The translations under genes and the position numbers were made by a program. A DNA stretch of 47,847 nt from Thioalkalivibrio denitrificans. GTDB taxonomy: Bacteria > Pseudomonadota > Gammaproteobacteria > Ectothiorhodospirales > Ectothiorhodospiraceae. The stretch is taken from contig NZ_MVBK01000048.1 of the NCBI RefSeq assembly GCF_002000365.1, forward strand, positions 2,309 through 50,155, read 5' to 3'. The notes beneath the pieces are model-generated. The model searched no databases. It worked only from the letters and a program-made list of their open reading frames with translations, and was not told where the DNA came from. Positions 31,623 to 42,655 of this stretch are shown here, piece by piece (the stretch's first letter is position 1; each line of letters begins with the position of its first letter).

Positions 31623-32417
31623 TTAGTCGAGCGGACAGCCCAAGCGTTCCATGAGATCGCCATGATTGAACCTGACGATCACATCAGGGGCGGCATCAAG
31701 ACCATGAAAGAATCGAAGGCTCGTGCGCGATTCAATGTCTGACAATTGAGCCGACTTGGTGCAATGAGTGGCGTTTCGGGGTGTGCCCTGATCCATTACA
31801 AAGCCAGCCGCGAGAAGTTGACCATCACCAGCAATCGCGACAATCTTCCAGTAAGCGCTTGGGATCATGTGAGCCTTGTCCGTAGTCGGCAGCGAAGGCA
31901 TGGCCCGTTCATAAAGCGGCCCGGTCATGACGTAGACAGCCCCTGATTCATGGGAAAGAGCCCGCACCGCCGCTTCCAACCTTGCCCATGCGCCCTGGTT
32001 CAATGCGGCCGACTGCGGGGTTATGTTGGATAGCAGGTTCGTATCGGGCCAATAGCTTGTTCCTGAGAAACTCGCCAGTGGGGCTTGGTGGCCACGATCA
32101 GTCCCTAGTACGCGGTTCGCATCGCGGTAATCTTCCGGCGCCAGTGTTTCATGGTCCGCGAGGATAGGATCCTTTCGCCAGTTTCTGGCCTGGCTCCGCC
32201 CGATTGAGTCAGGCGTAACCCGATAGGCGACCCAATCAGAGAACTTCGTCAGATCATTGGAACTGAGAATATGCGTGGGGCGGATTATCAGGTCATTCCC
32301 TGAGGGAGACCCCGCGGGGCACCCATAGAGGCAGTGGGCAGGACTGTGAATTTCGAGGGCGAGCGCACCGGACAGGCCACAGAAAAGCAAGAGAATCGTC
32401 GACATGATCCTAGACAT
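31623..32417 (-). CDS. Exported DNA/RNA non-specific endonuclease (NUC1 family)
   Basis: 264 residues with a signal peptide (ILLLFCGLSGALALE). The NUC1 beta-beta-alpha-metal motif is visible as DRGHQAPLASF (~108-118), and the metal-binding Asn region as LLSNITPQSAALNQGAW (~130). By family it is a Mg-dependent nuclease of the Serratia type, secreted or periplasmic. It starts 3 nt after the csrA stop, so the two are probably co-transcribed. The start could also be the ATG four codons in. Confidence 0.88.
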   Translation of the reverse strand: MSRIMSTILLLFCGLSGALALEIHSPAHCLYGCPAGSPSGNDLIIRPTHILSSNDLTKFSDWVAYRVTPDSIGRSQARNWRKDPILADHETLAPEDYRDANRVLGTDRGHQAPLASFSGTSYWPDTNLLSNITPQSAALNQGAWARLEAAVRALSHESGAVYVMTGPLYERAMPSLPTTDKAHMIPSAYWKIVAIAGDGQLLAAGFVMDQGTPRNATHCTKSAQLSDIESRTSLRFFHGLDAAPDVIVRFNHGDLMERLGCPLD

Positions 32418-32420
32418 ACA

Positions 32421-32618
32421 TCATGCCCGCGGCCATATGTCTTTCTCGCTCTCGGTGGCGTCGTCTTGACGCTCAAGCAACTCACCCCGAAGAATCGTTA
32501 TGTGATCCGGGGCTTTGACCCCGACCTTCACCTGGCGCCCTTCAACATTTATCAGCGTGATTTCGATATCATCACCGATCAGGAGTGACTCACCTGGTCT
32601 GCGTGTCAGGATAAGCAT
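32421..32618 (-). CDS. csrA: CsrA/RsmA-family RNA-binding regulator on the island
   Basis: 65 residues. It reads as a near-standard CsrA: MLILTRRPGESLLIGDDIEI at the start, VKVGVKAP in the centre and ILRGELLER at the end; the conserved RNA-binding LTRR and late Arg are present. CsrA binds GGA motifs in leaders to block translation. ATG 32618 has GGAGG 8 nt upstream, itself a CsrA-like target. It lies upstream of and nearly adjacent to the nuclease gene. It is probably an accessory paralogue, as found on other integrative elements. Confidence 0.9.
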   Translation of the reverse strand: MLILTRRPGESLLIGDDIEITLINVEGRQVKVGVKAPDHITILRGELLERQDDATESEKDIWPRA

Positions 32619-32821
32619 AGACCGAACCTCCATGTCCGTAAGAGAAAAGGTTTGCGTCCCATGGCGGGACAAGACATCGTAACGTATGGCGTGCTGGAGT
32701 CAATATCGCTGGCCCAATTACCCAGGTTCGCGTTCCTCATCCTTGGGCGGGCTTCGCTTGAGGGCCGCAAGGGGGGATAATCGTTAGGGTGGCTCCCCAC
32801 CGGTCGATTCCGGGAGGAAAA

Positions 32822-33109
32822 ATGCGCACTAGGAACAAGCGGATCGTAGTTCATGTGACCAAGACCGAGCACGCCCGGATCACCAAGGGCGCGGAGCAGG
32901 CCGGCTTGTCTATCAGCGCATTCATGCGCCGCGCTGCCTTCGAGGCTCAGATCAAGGACGATGAATTGGCCCTGCTAGCGCTGATTGATGCCGTCATGGA
33001 GGGAACCGAACGGGCGGAGCGAGCCATAGACGATACCCTGGAACATGTTGCTCTTTCGAATCAGCGTATAAGTCGGATGGAGGCACGCGCTAGGCATCAC
33101 AGAGGCTGA
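32822..33109 (+). CDS. NikA/MobC-like ribbon-helix-helix mobilisation protein
   Basis: 95 residues. RNKRIVVHVTKTEHARITKG then AEQAGLSISAFMRRAAF is the NikA/MobC/TraJ-type pattern of relaxosome accessory proteins that bind oriT. A strong ribosome site (GGGAGG) precedes the ATG. No relaxase is in the window, so it would have to work with a relaxase in trans or is a relic. No definite oriT was found in the 200 bp on either side. Confidence 0.7.
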   Translation: MRTRNKRIVVHVTKTEHARITKGAEQAGLSISAFMRRAAFEAQIKDDELALLALIDAVMEGTERAERAIDDTLEHVALSNQRISRMEARARHHRG

Positions 33110-33229
33110 TATACGCTTGGCCCACTGGCTGTTAAGTGCTGTTGGCATGAATGCTCCGGACAGGCAAGGCTCAGGCGGACTCTAGTCAGACGTATCGCTT
33201 GGCGGGCGTGTGGCGCGAGGACAGCCGAG

Positions 33230-33364
33230 TCACATTTGGGTCTTCTCGTGTTCACCGATGAACCCGGAGGCAGTCGATCCGGCCCATCGGACACGTAACA
33301 CGACTCCCGGCCCTCGACACTCGAGTAGCTTCAGCGCACCCGGGGCAAGAGGTCGGACTTTCAT
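33230..33364 (-). pseudogene. Decayed ParE-like toxin
   Basis: A 44-codon frame begins 8 nt after the parD stop, where parE normally starts. MKVRPLAPGALKLLE resembles the first helix of RelE/ParE toxins (V-x-x-L-A-x-x-A-x-x-D-L); the remainder does not fit and ends early. I read this as a frameshifted or truncated parE. Confidence 0.4.
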
Positions 33365-33372
33365 CTCAAGCC

Positions 33373-33624
33373 TCAGGGCTCGCGTTTTGCCTTCGTGGCT
33401 TGGCGAACGTGTTCGCGTAGGCTAGAGAAATACGCTCTCCCAGCGGGTTTCGCCGGCGCCGACGCTGCGCCGGCAAGCAGCTGGTCGCGCAACCTCTGCC
33501 GGTCCTGGTCGCGCCCGATGAGCGCACAAACATACTCATTGTGTGTGTCATAGCCACGCCGTCGGACCTGTTGGTCGACGAAGGCCGCGAGGCCGCTGGG
33601 TACGGGAATACGCAGTTTTCTCAT
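33373..33624 (-). CDS. ParD-like ribbon-helix-helix antitoxin
   Basis: 83 residues. An N-terminal ribbon-helix-helix (MRKLRIPVPSGLAAFVDQQV, RGYDTHNEYVCALI) is followed by a flexible toxin-binding tail (RQRLRDQLLAG, SLREHVRQATK), the ParD layout. ParD neutralises ParE, a gyrase inhibitor. The downstream toxin appears broken, so it is probably an orphan antitoxin. Confidence 0.7.
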   Translation of the reverse strand: MRKLRIPVPSGLAAFVDQQVRRRGYDTHNEYVCALIGRDQDRQRLRDQLLAGAASAPAKPAGRAYFSSLREHVRQATKAKREP

Positions 33625-33648
33625 AGCCGGAAGCTAGATGCTAAAGCA

Positions 33649-33878
33649 GGAGTTGGCAAGACCGAGATGATCAGCCGGCGAGGACCTTGGCGCAACATTG
33701 ATGCGGTCGAGTACGCCACCCTTGAATGGCTGGAATGGTTCAACCACCGCCGGCTGCTGGAGCCTATCGGCAACATCCCGTCGGCAGGGTTGGAAGCGGC
33801 GTATTATCGCCAACAGGAAGAGTCGGCCATGGGGCATGACACAAACAAACTGGTCTCCGGAAAACCCGGGGCGGTTCA
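33649..33878 (+). mobile_element. IS3-family insertion sequence remnant (3' end)
   Basis: The frame reads KTEMISRRGPWRNIDAVEYA then WLEWFNHRRLLEPIGNIP and YYRQQEESAM, the C-terminus of IS3-family OrfB with its last catalytic-core residues. The right end GGTCTCCGGAAAACCCGGGG (33852-33871) continuing to CGGTTCA at 33878 is a typical IS3 terminal inverted repeat. The 5' part of the element is missing. Confidence 0.8.
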
Positions 33879-33919
33879 GAGTGCCACGAGAACCCCAGGT
33901 GAGGAATCGGTGGTAGAGA

Positions 33920-34087
33920 TCATCGTTCTGGCTTGTGACTGAGTGAATCTAGATAGTTGTCACGGAAATCTTCCCCATCGTCTTTCTTCTTTACCTTAGA
34001 AGGCGCTGCCGACCAACGAGCCGAGTGCTTGGTGCTCGTAAGGAAGAGCCCCTTTATACGCTTGCTACGCTTCTTCTTCCTGCCCAT
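33920..34087 (-). CDS. Small basic protein downstream of hsdR
   Basis: 55 residues with a very basic N-terminus (MGRKKKRSKRIKGLF) and a charged tail. It begins 14 nt after the hsdR stop, in the same orientation, with an AGG-type ribosome site. It could be the last gene of the restriction operon, perhaps nucleic-acid binding, or a chance frame. Confidence 0.35.
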   Translation of the reverse strand: MGRKKKRSKRIKGLFLTSTKHSARWSAAPSKVKKKDDGEDFRDNYLDSLSHKPER

Positions 34088-34101
34088 TTGAGAACCTGGC
34101 C

Positions 34102-37100
34102 TTAGCCTACCGCCCAATCTGCCGACAGGACCTCCGCCTGCTGCAAAACCGTCTGAACAGCCGCCTCCTGAAGATCAGGTGGATACCCGTATTTGCGCAA
34201 GATCCGCTTAACCAGCACACGCAGGCGTGCGCGAGCGGACTCACGATGTGCCCAATCCACTGATACATTCTCCCGTAAGCTCATCAGAAGCTCGTGGGCG
34301 ATGACACGCAGTTGTTCGTCGCCCATGACTTCGACTGCGGATTGGTTCTCCGCCAGGGCATCGTAGAAGGCGACTTCCTCTTCCGACAGCCCCTGCTCTT
34401 CGCCTCTATGCCGCGCGGCCTTGATGTCCTGGGCAAGTTGGATCAGTTCCTGGATAACTTCTGCGGTAGTAACGGCGTTGGCATGGTAGCGTGCTATAGC
34501 ATCTTCCAGGCGGTCCGTGAAAGCGCGGGTCTCCACCACGTTACTGCGGCTCCGTGAGCGGATACTGTCATTGAGCAGCTTGCGCAGGGCCTCCAAGGCC
34601 AGATTCTTCTTCTCCATCTCCTGCACTTCGACCAGGAACTCATCGGACAGGATGGAGATATCCGGCGTCTGAATCCCGGCAGCTCCCAGGATGTCCACGA
34701 TCTCGGTGGAAACCACGGCCCGGCTGATGATCTGTTGCACGGCCAGTTCCCGATCCTGGCGCGATGCCCCAGCGGCGGCAGACGATTTCACGAGCGCGGC
34801 GCGCACAGCCTGGAAGAATCCAACTTCGTCACGAATGGCGCGGGCCTCATCGGAGCTGGAGGCCAGCGCAAACGCACGAGACAACGCGAGCACCGCATCT
34901 GCAAAGCGACGGTGTGCCCGTTTCTTGCCCTCTGGTGTGGCCTCTGCGGCCGCCCACTCCTGCTGCTTGGTCAGAATCCACTCAATAGCACCTGCCATCG
35001 TGGCAAGACGATGTTGTGGCGTTCCGCCCAGTGCTGACAGATAGTCATACCCGTGGAACATGGCGCGCACGATATCGTACTTCTCCAGAAGAACGGCCAC
35101 TGCCTCGGCTTCATCGATCCCGGTCTTGTCCTGGTCGGGCTTGGAATACTGTGCCAGTGCAGACTTGAGATTCTGGGCGATACCGATGTAATCGACTACC
35201 AGACCGGCCGGTTTGTCTCGGAATACACGGTTCACGCGAGCGATCGCCTGCATGAGTCCATGACCCCGCATTGGCTTATCGATATACATGGTGTGCATGG
35301 AGGGTGCATCGAAGCCGGTCAACCACATGTCCCGCACGATCACGAGCCTGAGCGGGTCCCCAGGATCTTTGGCACGCTTCGCCAGGAGATCGCGTCGCGC
35401 TTTGTTGCCGATGTGCGGCTGCCACTCTGCCGGGTCGCTGGCTGACCCTGTCATCACGATCTTGACGCTACCCGCATTGTCATCGTCGCTATGCCAGTCT
35501 GGGCGCAGTCTGATGATCTCAACGTACAAGGCCACGCAGATACGTCGGCTCATGCACACAACCATAGCCTTGCCATCCAACGCTGCCACACGATCCTCGA
35601 AATGCTGAACTAGGTCGGCGGCAACCAAGGCCAAGCGCTTCTTGCTGCCTACCAAGGCCTCGACCGTCGACCATTTCTGCTTGGCGCGCTCGGCGCTGGG
35701 CTCGTCCTCATCTTCCAGCAGGGCTTCGATTTCTGCGTCGATGTTCGGCTTCTCGTCCTCATCCAGTTCGATCCGAGCCAGTCGGGATTCGTAGTAGATG
35801 GGCACGGTGGCGCCGTCTTCCACCGCCCGGCTGATGTCGTAGATGTCGATGTAATGACCGAAAACCGCCGGGGTGTTGACGTCCGTGGCCTCGATGGGGG
35901 TGCCAGTAAATCCGATAAAGGAGGCGTTGGGTAGTGCGTCACGTAGATACTTGGCGAAACCGTAGGAGACTTCACCCGTCTTGGCATCCACCTTGGCACG
36001 AAAGCCGTATTGGCTGCGGTGGGCCTCATCCGCGATCACCACCACATTGGCGCGGGTGGTCAGTGGTTCGTCGACCTCTCCGAACTTCTGCAAGGTCGTG
36101 AAGATCACACCGCCAGAAGCTCGGTTGAGCAGCTCCCGCAGGTGCTCGCGGCCCTCGGCCTGCACCGGCGTCTGGCGGATCAGGTCGCGGCAAGCCGAAA
36201 AGGTAGTAAACAACTGATCGTCCAAATCATTGCGGTCAGTGAGCACCACAAGGGTCGGATTCTCCATGCGGGGCTCGAAGACCAGCATGCCCGCATAGAA
36301 GGCCATCAACAGGCTCTTGCCTGAACCCTGGGTATGCCAGATCACGCCCGCCTTGCGGTCCCCCAAAGGCTGGCTGCCCAAGTCATATTCGGCGGGTAGC
36401 TCGGCTGCCCCCTGGACGCTGGCCCGAAGCGTGGAGATGACCGCTTTTCTCACCGCGTGGAACTGGTGATAGCCGGCGATGATCTTGATGAGCCCGTCAG
36501 GCCGCTCGCTGAACACCGTGAAGTGACGCAGAAGTTCCAGAAAGCGCCCCTTCTCAAATACCCCCTCGACCAACGTACCCAACTCCGGCGTGCCCTTTGG
36601 CTCGATACGCTTGCCGTCCGTGGTTCGCCAAGGCATGAAGCGCTCAAGATCGGCGGAAAGGGAGCCCACACGTGCAGACAGCCCATCAGAAGTCAACAAG
36701 AGCGCATTGCTGCGAAACAGAGCCGGAATCTGTTGCTTGTAAGTCTGAAGCTGGTTGAAGGCGCCGGTCAGTGTTGCGGTCTCTCCACCAGGCGCTTTCA
36801 ACTCGATGACCGCCAGAGGCAGACCGTTGACGAACACCACCACGTCCGGGCGGCGCTTGTAATGTCCGGCCACCACAGTGAACTGTTGCACTGCCAGCCA
36901 GTCATTGCGCTCTGGCTGATCGAAGTCGACCAATTGGACCTTGCCGGCGGTGAGCACCCCGTCCTCGGCGTAATACTCGACATCCGCCCCATCGGTCAGC
37001 AGCACGTGAACTCGGCGGTTCTCTTCCAATAGGTTGGGCAGTTCGGATTGGGTCAGTCGGCGCGCTACATCTGCAAGGGCATCGGGTGGAAGCGTTGGGT

Positions 37101-37275
37101 TCAGTCGAGCCAGGGCGGCTTCCAGCCGCGCCTTCAACACCACCTCATCGTAGGCCTCGCGTTCTGGCTGCTTTCCATCAGGCCCGATGATCTCGTCGGA
37201 GGTGCAGGCGTAGCCCAGTTCGGCGAGCTGATCCAGCAGCGCAGCTTCAAGTTGGGCCTCAGAAAGGAAGGCCAT
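34102..37275 (-). CDS. hsdR: Type I restriction endonuclease, HsdR subunit
   Basis: 1057 residues, full length. The N-terminal nuclease domain contains the E-L-K element ([10 protein letters not shown], ~175). The SF2 translocase has Walker [12 protein letters not shown] (~325), the DEAH box [10 protein letters not shown] (~415), GFTGTP and a late [18 protein letters not shown] motif. HsdR cuts DNA after ATP-driven translocation when the HsdMS complex meets unmethylated sites. The ATG overlaps the hsdS stop by one base. Nothing looks broken. Confidence 0.95.
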   Translation of the reverse strand: MAFLSEAQLEAALLDQLAELGYACTSDEIIGPDGKQPEREAYDEVVLKARLEAALARLNPTLPPDALADVARRLTQSELPNLLEENRRVHVLLTDGADVEYYAEDGVLTAGKVQLVDFDQPERNDWLAVQQFTVVAGHYKRRPDVVVFVNGLPLAVIELKAPGGETATLTGAFNQLQTYKQQIPALFRSNALLLTSDGLSARVGSLSADLERFMPWRTTDGKRIEPKGTPELGTLVEGVFEKGRFLELLRHFTVFSERPDGLIKIIAGYHQFHAVRKAVISTLRASVQGAAELPAEYDLGSQPLGDRKAGVIWHTQGSGKSLLMAFYAGMLVFEPRMENPTLVVLTDRNDLDDQLFTTFSACRDLIRQTPVQAEGREHLRELLNRASGGVIFTTLQKFGEVDEPLTTRANVVVIADEAHRSQYGFRAKVDAKTGEVSYGFAKYLRDALPNASFIGFTGTPIEATDVNTPAVFGHYIDIYDISRAVEDGATVPIYYESRLARIELDEDEKPNIDAEIEALLEDEDEPSAERAKQKWSTVEALVGSKKRLALVAADLVQHFEDRVAALDGKAMVVCMSRRICVALYVEIIRLRPDWHSDDDNAGSVKIVMTGSASDPAEWQPHIGNKARRDLLAKRAKDPGDPLRLVIVRDMWLTGFDAPSMHTMYIDKPMRGHGLMQAIARVNRVFRDKPAGLVVDYIGIAQNLKSALAQYSKPDQDKTGIDEAEAVAVLLEKYDIVRAMFHGYDYLSALGGTPQHRLATMAGAIEWILTKQQEWAAAEATPEGKKRAHRRFADAVLALSRAFALASSSDEARAIRDEVGFFQAVRAALVKSSAAAGASRQDRELAVQQIISRAVVSTEIVDILGAAGIQTPDISILSDEFLVEVQEMEKKNLALEALRKLLNDSIRSRSRSNVVETRAFTDRLEDAIARYHANAVTTAEVIQELIQLAQDIKAARHRGEEQGLSEEEVAFYDALAENQSAVEVMGDEQLRVIAHELLMSLRENVSVDWAHRESARARLRVLVKRILRKYGYPPDLQEAAVQTVLQQAEVLSADWAVG

Positions 37276-38685
37276 CAGACAACTTCCTTGACGTTCATGT
37301 CTGCGCGCTTAAGGAGTTTCTCGGCATCCCTAATGCGTAGCTCGCCGGAGATCAATTTGGGTAGCAGGGTGTCTCGGACTTTGGCTAAGTCAATATTCTC
37401 ATTATTTGCCACCTTTCCCATTATGGGTTCGACAAATGCTACGAAGGCATTCAATACATCTTCGCCGGGAACCAACACGCTCTCAGCTTCCAAAAAATGG
37501 GCCGTCTGAAAATTGGAGATTCCGGTGCTCTGATTCTGGTACTCCCAAGTGCCACCTTCGCGATACAAGTTGGTCATATGGCACGCAGCTAGAATACCAA
37601 GGCTGGCGCTTTTGGGCCGAAACCTGCGACAGAAGCTGGCGCATACGACCGGGTGCGGAAATCGGTCGAGCATCGAGTTCGATACTCGTAACGATCTGCC
37701 GGTCGGTTGTGTTGAGCTTCCACCAGATACTTCGACAACTATATCCCCATCCTGAAGCATTCGAGATATAAGTTTCTTCTTTGTTGTGAAGCGTGTAGGT
37801 ACTTTGCCAGTGGACCCCGAAGCCAAGTCCGGAATATCAGTTCCTCTGATAATGCAAATTGCCTGGTCATGGCCATCTTCGGGTTGTTCTTTTCCCCAAT
37901 CACCGCCGATGGTTCCTTCGATCAATCTTCCAAATGACAGGAACTCCCATCCTTCCGGCTTCCCCGCCTCGTCGAGCCGTTCGGGGAAGAGCTGCCAGAG
38001 GTCGGCGGGCAGGTAGGGTTTGCGGCCTTCCATCTTGGCGCGGACGGGGCCGATGTCGACGAACCAGTCCTTAAACAGGGCGCGGACCATGGCCTCCAGG
38101 GTCTGATTGCGGCGGCGGTTGAGTTCGATCTTGTCGTCCAGCGTGCCGAGGATGTGGGCGATGGCGCGTTGTTCATCTATGTCCGGGGGGTGCGGGACAA
38201 TCACGCTACTAAGGAGCGAAGTATTAAGCGAAGGCATCGTCGCGCCGACCGCTATCGCGCGGATATGGTCTCTGAATGCGGGAAGCCCGAAGAAGTAGGA
38301 GAGGTAGGAAGAATCGATCTTTGCAGGGTCTGGGCGTACTCGTAAGCATCGGCCAGAGAACATCCAGCCATTCTCTTCACCTCGCACCAAGGCGCGGCGA
38401 TCAACAGAGCCCACACGACTGAAGACAATGTCCCCCTCCCGAAGTAGGTAGCGCGATAGCCGGTCTCGGTCAGCGTCGGAAACCATAGGCAGTTCGCTAT
38501 GCAGGATCCGATTCTCGCCAAGATGTTCGACAGTGATAATCGGTGTACCTTTCGGAACGTAGTCCTTTTGATGCAACTGGCTTCCGAATGGGCCGGTCTG
38601 GATTCCCGCAACCGAATCACAAAGGTTGGCGAGTTGATCCACTACAAAATCAGCGGCAAATGCCCCGTAAGGCGTCTCGCGGAAC

Positions 38686-38696
<11 letters not shown>
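37275..38696 (-). CDS. hsdS: Type I restriction-modification specificity subunit HsdS
   Basis: 473 residues with two target-recognition domains. TRD1 is at ~20-180. The central conserved helical spacer contains [29 protein letters not shown], read in two parts. TRD2 follows at ~250-400, then a C-terminal helix ([17 protein letters not shown]). It sets the DNA sequence recognised by the complex. ATG 38696 has GGGAG upstream and overlaps the end of hsdM by 11 nt. The recognition sequence cannot be read from the protein. Confidence 0.92.
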
Positions 38697-40248
<1,552 letters not shown>

Positions 40249-40392
40249 CAGATTGTCCCCGGCGTCACGGCAGGGCAAACCCGCCCCCTGGGCGCCCCCC
40301 TTTGCAAGCCTGGAGGCCCGCCCGAGGAAGGCCCCCGAGCCTCCACACCTGCCGTTTCAGCAAAATTATTCTAATAATCAGTCCGTTGAGAT

Positions 40393-40408
40393 AGGACACA
40401 TGTGTCCT
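40393..40408. promoter_or_regulatory. 16-bp perfect palindrome upstream of hsdMSR
   Basis: AGGACACATGTGTCCT is self-complementary; TTGAG on the left and TCAAC on the right extend its symmetry imperfectly. It lies 145 bp before hsdM, next to an AT-rich stretch (40365-40380) that could hold the promoter. Likely a repressor site. Confidence 0.55.
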
Positions 40409-40576
40409 CAACGCGCCCTCACTATACCGAAGCGTCGCACCCGATTGCAGCCCCACGTACTCACCCCATGGGCGCGGGTGCGACGATCCGCAAAACCGCC
40501 GCGTCGCTCCCCTCTGCCATCGCCGCATGCCCGACCCGAGGCGCAAGGCCCCCCGCCGACCCGTCGCGCACTTTAT

Positions 40577-41302
40577 CTAGTGGAAATCCACCCCTTCCAG
40601 GAAATGCCCGCCGTCGATGGTGAGCACATTGGTATAGATCTCGGTGCTGTCGATGGACTTGTGCCCGAGCAGCTGGCTGACGTACTTGAGCGGCCGCCCG
40701 TGCAGCAGCAGGTGGATGGCAAAGGAGTGGCGAAAGGTGTGGCTGCTGATCGAAAACGGCGCCCCCCCGACCCGCTCGACCAGGGCCCCGATATGCCGAT
40801 TGACCGTCTGGCGGGTCATCGGGAAGAGCCGCTGGCACTTTCTGAACCGCCCCGCGTACAGATAACTCTGGACGCGGTCCTGGAGCAGGCGATCGACGAT
40901 CGGCACGTAGCGCCGGGGCGAGCGTTGCAGCGCGGCCCTGCTGGGGCGCCCCGGGCGCTGCTTCAACGTCTTTAGGATCACCCCGAAATCGTAGCCGTCG
41001 TGGATAAAGCTTGCGGGCGTGAGCGCGAGCACCTCCGAGATGCGTGCCCCGGTGGTCCACATCAGATCGAGGATCAGGCGGTAGGTGGGGTGTTTCTCGG
41101 CATCGAGCAGGCCCAGGACCTCGGGCTTTAACAGGTAGACCGGCATGGCATCGATGGTCTCGAGCACGGTGGGGCGTTTGGCGATCAGCCGTGCCCAGTC
41201 GATGCGCACCGACTGGATCGGGAAGGCGGCCAGGGGCTCCTCGCGCGGGTGAAAGAGCCGTTGTGGCCTGGGGCGGGGAAATTGGGCGTCGGGCAGCGGC
41301 AT
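40577..41302 (-). CDS. Tyrosine recombinase (phage-integrase family)
   Basis: 241 residues. Catalytic residues are present: Arg in TTGARISEVLAL (~85), a Lys-bearing VILKTLKQRPG strand, H-x-x-R in SSHTFRHSFAIHLL (~200), His in LLGHKSIDSTEIYTNV and the Tyr nucleophile within it. The N-terminal core-binding domain is short, so it may be a resolvase or plasmid-type recombinase rather than a full integrase. It lies apart from the recombinase trio but in the same direction. The start at 41302 is chosen over 41311 because AGGGA is too close to the latter. Confidence 0.85.
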   Translation of the reverse strand: MPLPDAQFPRPRPQRLFHPREEPLAAFPIQSVRIDWARLIAKRPTVLETIDAMPVYLLKPEVLGLLDAEKHPTYRLILDLMWTTGARISEVLALTPASFIHDGYDFGVILKTLKQRPGRPSRAALQRSPRRYVPIVDRLLQDRVQSYLYAGRFRKCQRLFPMTRQTVNRHIGALVERVGGAPFSISSHTFRHSFAIHLLLHGRPLKYVSQLLGHKSIDSTEIYTNVLTIDGGHFLEGVDFH

Positions 41303-41311
41303 ATGCACCAT

Positions 41312-41808
41312 TTCCCTAAGTCACCTTGGTACACCCCGCGACGGATTTTTCCACCCCGGGATCGCGCCGTTTAGGCGGATTATAGCCCGAAAAACGGTCC
41401 CCAAGAGCTTGCACCACAATACCCGTAAAGGGTGCAAGTCTCGAGAAAATACCCCCGACCTCGATGATGGTGCGCACGTGCGCCAGCGCAGGCTCCCGGG
41501 AGAAAGGCCTCACCGACAGATCCCGTGGACCCCGAAGGCGCAATAACCCCTCACCAGCCCTTGCGATCGGCACGGCGGGATACGCTTGGCCTTGGCAAGG
41601 AGACGCTCAGGGCTCGCGCCACCCCCACCATAGCGGCCATGGCGCGCCACTAGGGATCCGGTATTGGGTGATGGCTGCGTGTTCTGAGCGCACAGCGATC
41701 CCGCTTCGAGCACAAACGCGCCGAAGCTTTGGTGGGCAAGCTCACTCAAGGGGCGGGCTCTGAGAAAATGGCCCGTGGGAAAAATGCGCTTTGCCCCCCC
41801 CGGCCTAC
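41312..41808. other. Intergenic region without a recognised feature
   Basis: About 500 bp between the small gene after gmtX and the tyrosine recombinase. Open frames here look like GC shadows. I see no tRNA, attC or clear terminator. It may hold the recombinase promoter or its binding site. Confidence 0.3.
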
Positions 41809-42057
41809 TCAGTATTTAAGGTGGGGCACACTAGCTTCCATCATTTTCAAGTGACGAAGGCCTCCTTTCCCTTCACTGGCCTCGGTGCCTCTGCACAAGC
41901 TGGGGGTTAGTCGCAACCTTTCTTTTCTTAAACCGCACGCTCGCAACACTGCCGACATGTTTGGCGCGCCGTCCGCGTTCACAGGCACAGGTTCACGTTT
42001 GTTTTCTTCGATCTTGAATACCGCCTTGATCTCATCCGCGCCCTTCTGTTCAGTCAT
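41809..42057 (-). CDS. Small hypothetical protein coupled to gmtX
   Basis: 82 residues, starting MTEQKGADEIKAVFKIEENK, basic in the second half. The ATG overlaps the gmtX stop by 8 nt (ATGACTGA), so it is translated with the trio. No family recognised. It could be an accessory or directionality protein of the integration module. Confidence 0.5.
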   Translation of the reverse strand: MTEQKGADEIKAVFKIEENKREPVPVNADGAPNMSAVLRACGLRKERLRLTPSLCRGTEASEGKGGLRHLKMMEASVPHLKY

Positions 42058-42649
42058 TACTGAATAAGTCCTGGCGAGAACCCCACGTTGGGTGGCTACG
42101 CAGCCATCTCGCGAATCGCCCAATGGCCTCCCCAGAAGCGACGATCGGATCGCGGCCACGCTCCGGGAATCTATCCTCAATCCAGGCTCTTCTCTCGTTT
42201 ACTCGAACGGAACCGTGAGATCGCAGCATGATCTGTACAAGAACATGGTAAAGCTCCATGATCATTGACTCCCCTGCTCCGATGGGTGCCAGCGCCTTCG
42301 ACTCGCGCTCCCTCCCTCGGAGATTACGCTTCAACTCAGCGTTTTCCGCTCTAAGCAACGCGAGCTTGGTACGGAGTATGAACTCGTCCGCGACGTCGTC
42401 CGGCACCTGTGTTGGATCGATTGCCTGTGATCCGAAAAACTTGACGACGCGGTGATATGCTTCCGCATTACGATAGGGGCGTAACGTCGATCGGGATACG
42501 CCGGAGAATACCGACACACTCCTCAGAAGCTCCGCGAGCGTGTTGTAGCTACGGCCACTCGACTGAATCTTTCGGAGCGTCTCTTCGACCGCCTGTACTG
42601 TCTGGTTACGAACCCTATCGTAATTCGGATTGGCCGCCTTACCGGGCAT
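42050..42649 (-). CDS. gmtX: GmtX-like protein of the recombinase trio
   Basis: 199 residues. A winged-helix-like N-terminus (VEETLRKIQSSGRSYNTLAE, GVSRSTLRPYRNAEAYHRVV) is followed by a coiled coil (LALLRAENAELKRNLRGRERE), the layout of the small third proteins of Tn554-like and gamma-mobile-trio modules (TnpC/DUF6262-like). It starts 6 nt after the gmtZ stop. It probably binds DNA or the recombinases at the element ends. The name rests on synteny and size rather than on a verified family match. Confidence 0.65.
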   Translation of the reverse strand: MPGKAANPNYDRVRNQTVQAVEETLRKIQSSGRSYNTLAELLRSVSVFSGVSRSTLRPYRNAEAYHRVVKFFGSQAIDPTQVPDDVADEFILRTKLALLRAENAELKRNLRGRERESKALAPIGAGESMIMELYHVLVQIMLRSHGSVRVNERRAWIEDRFPERGRDPIVASGEAIGRFARWLRSHPTWGSRQDLFSND

Positions 42650-42655
42650 TTGCTG

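Noticed and set aside
41316-41573. 85-codon minus-strand frame upstream of the tyrosine recombinase
   Set aside because: No motif, no ribosome site and composition like the other shadows.
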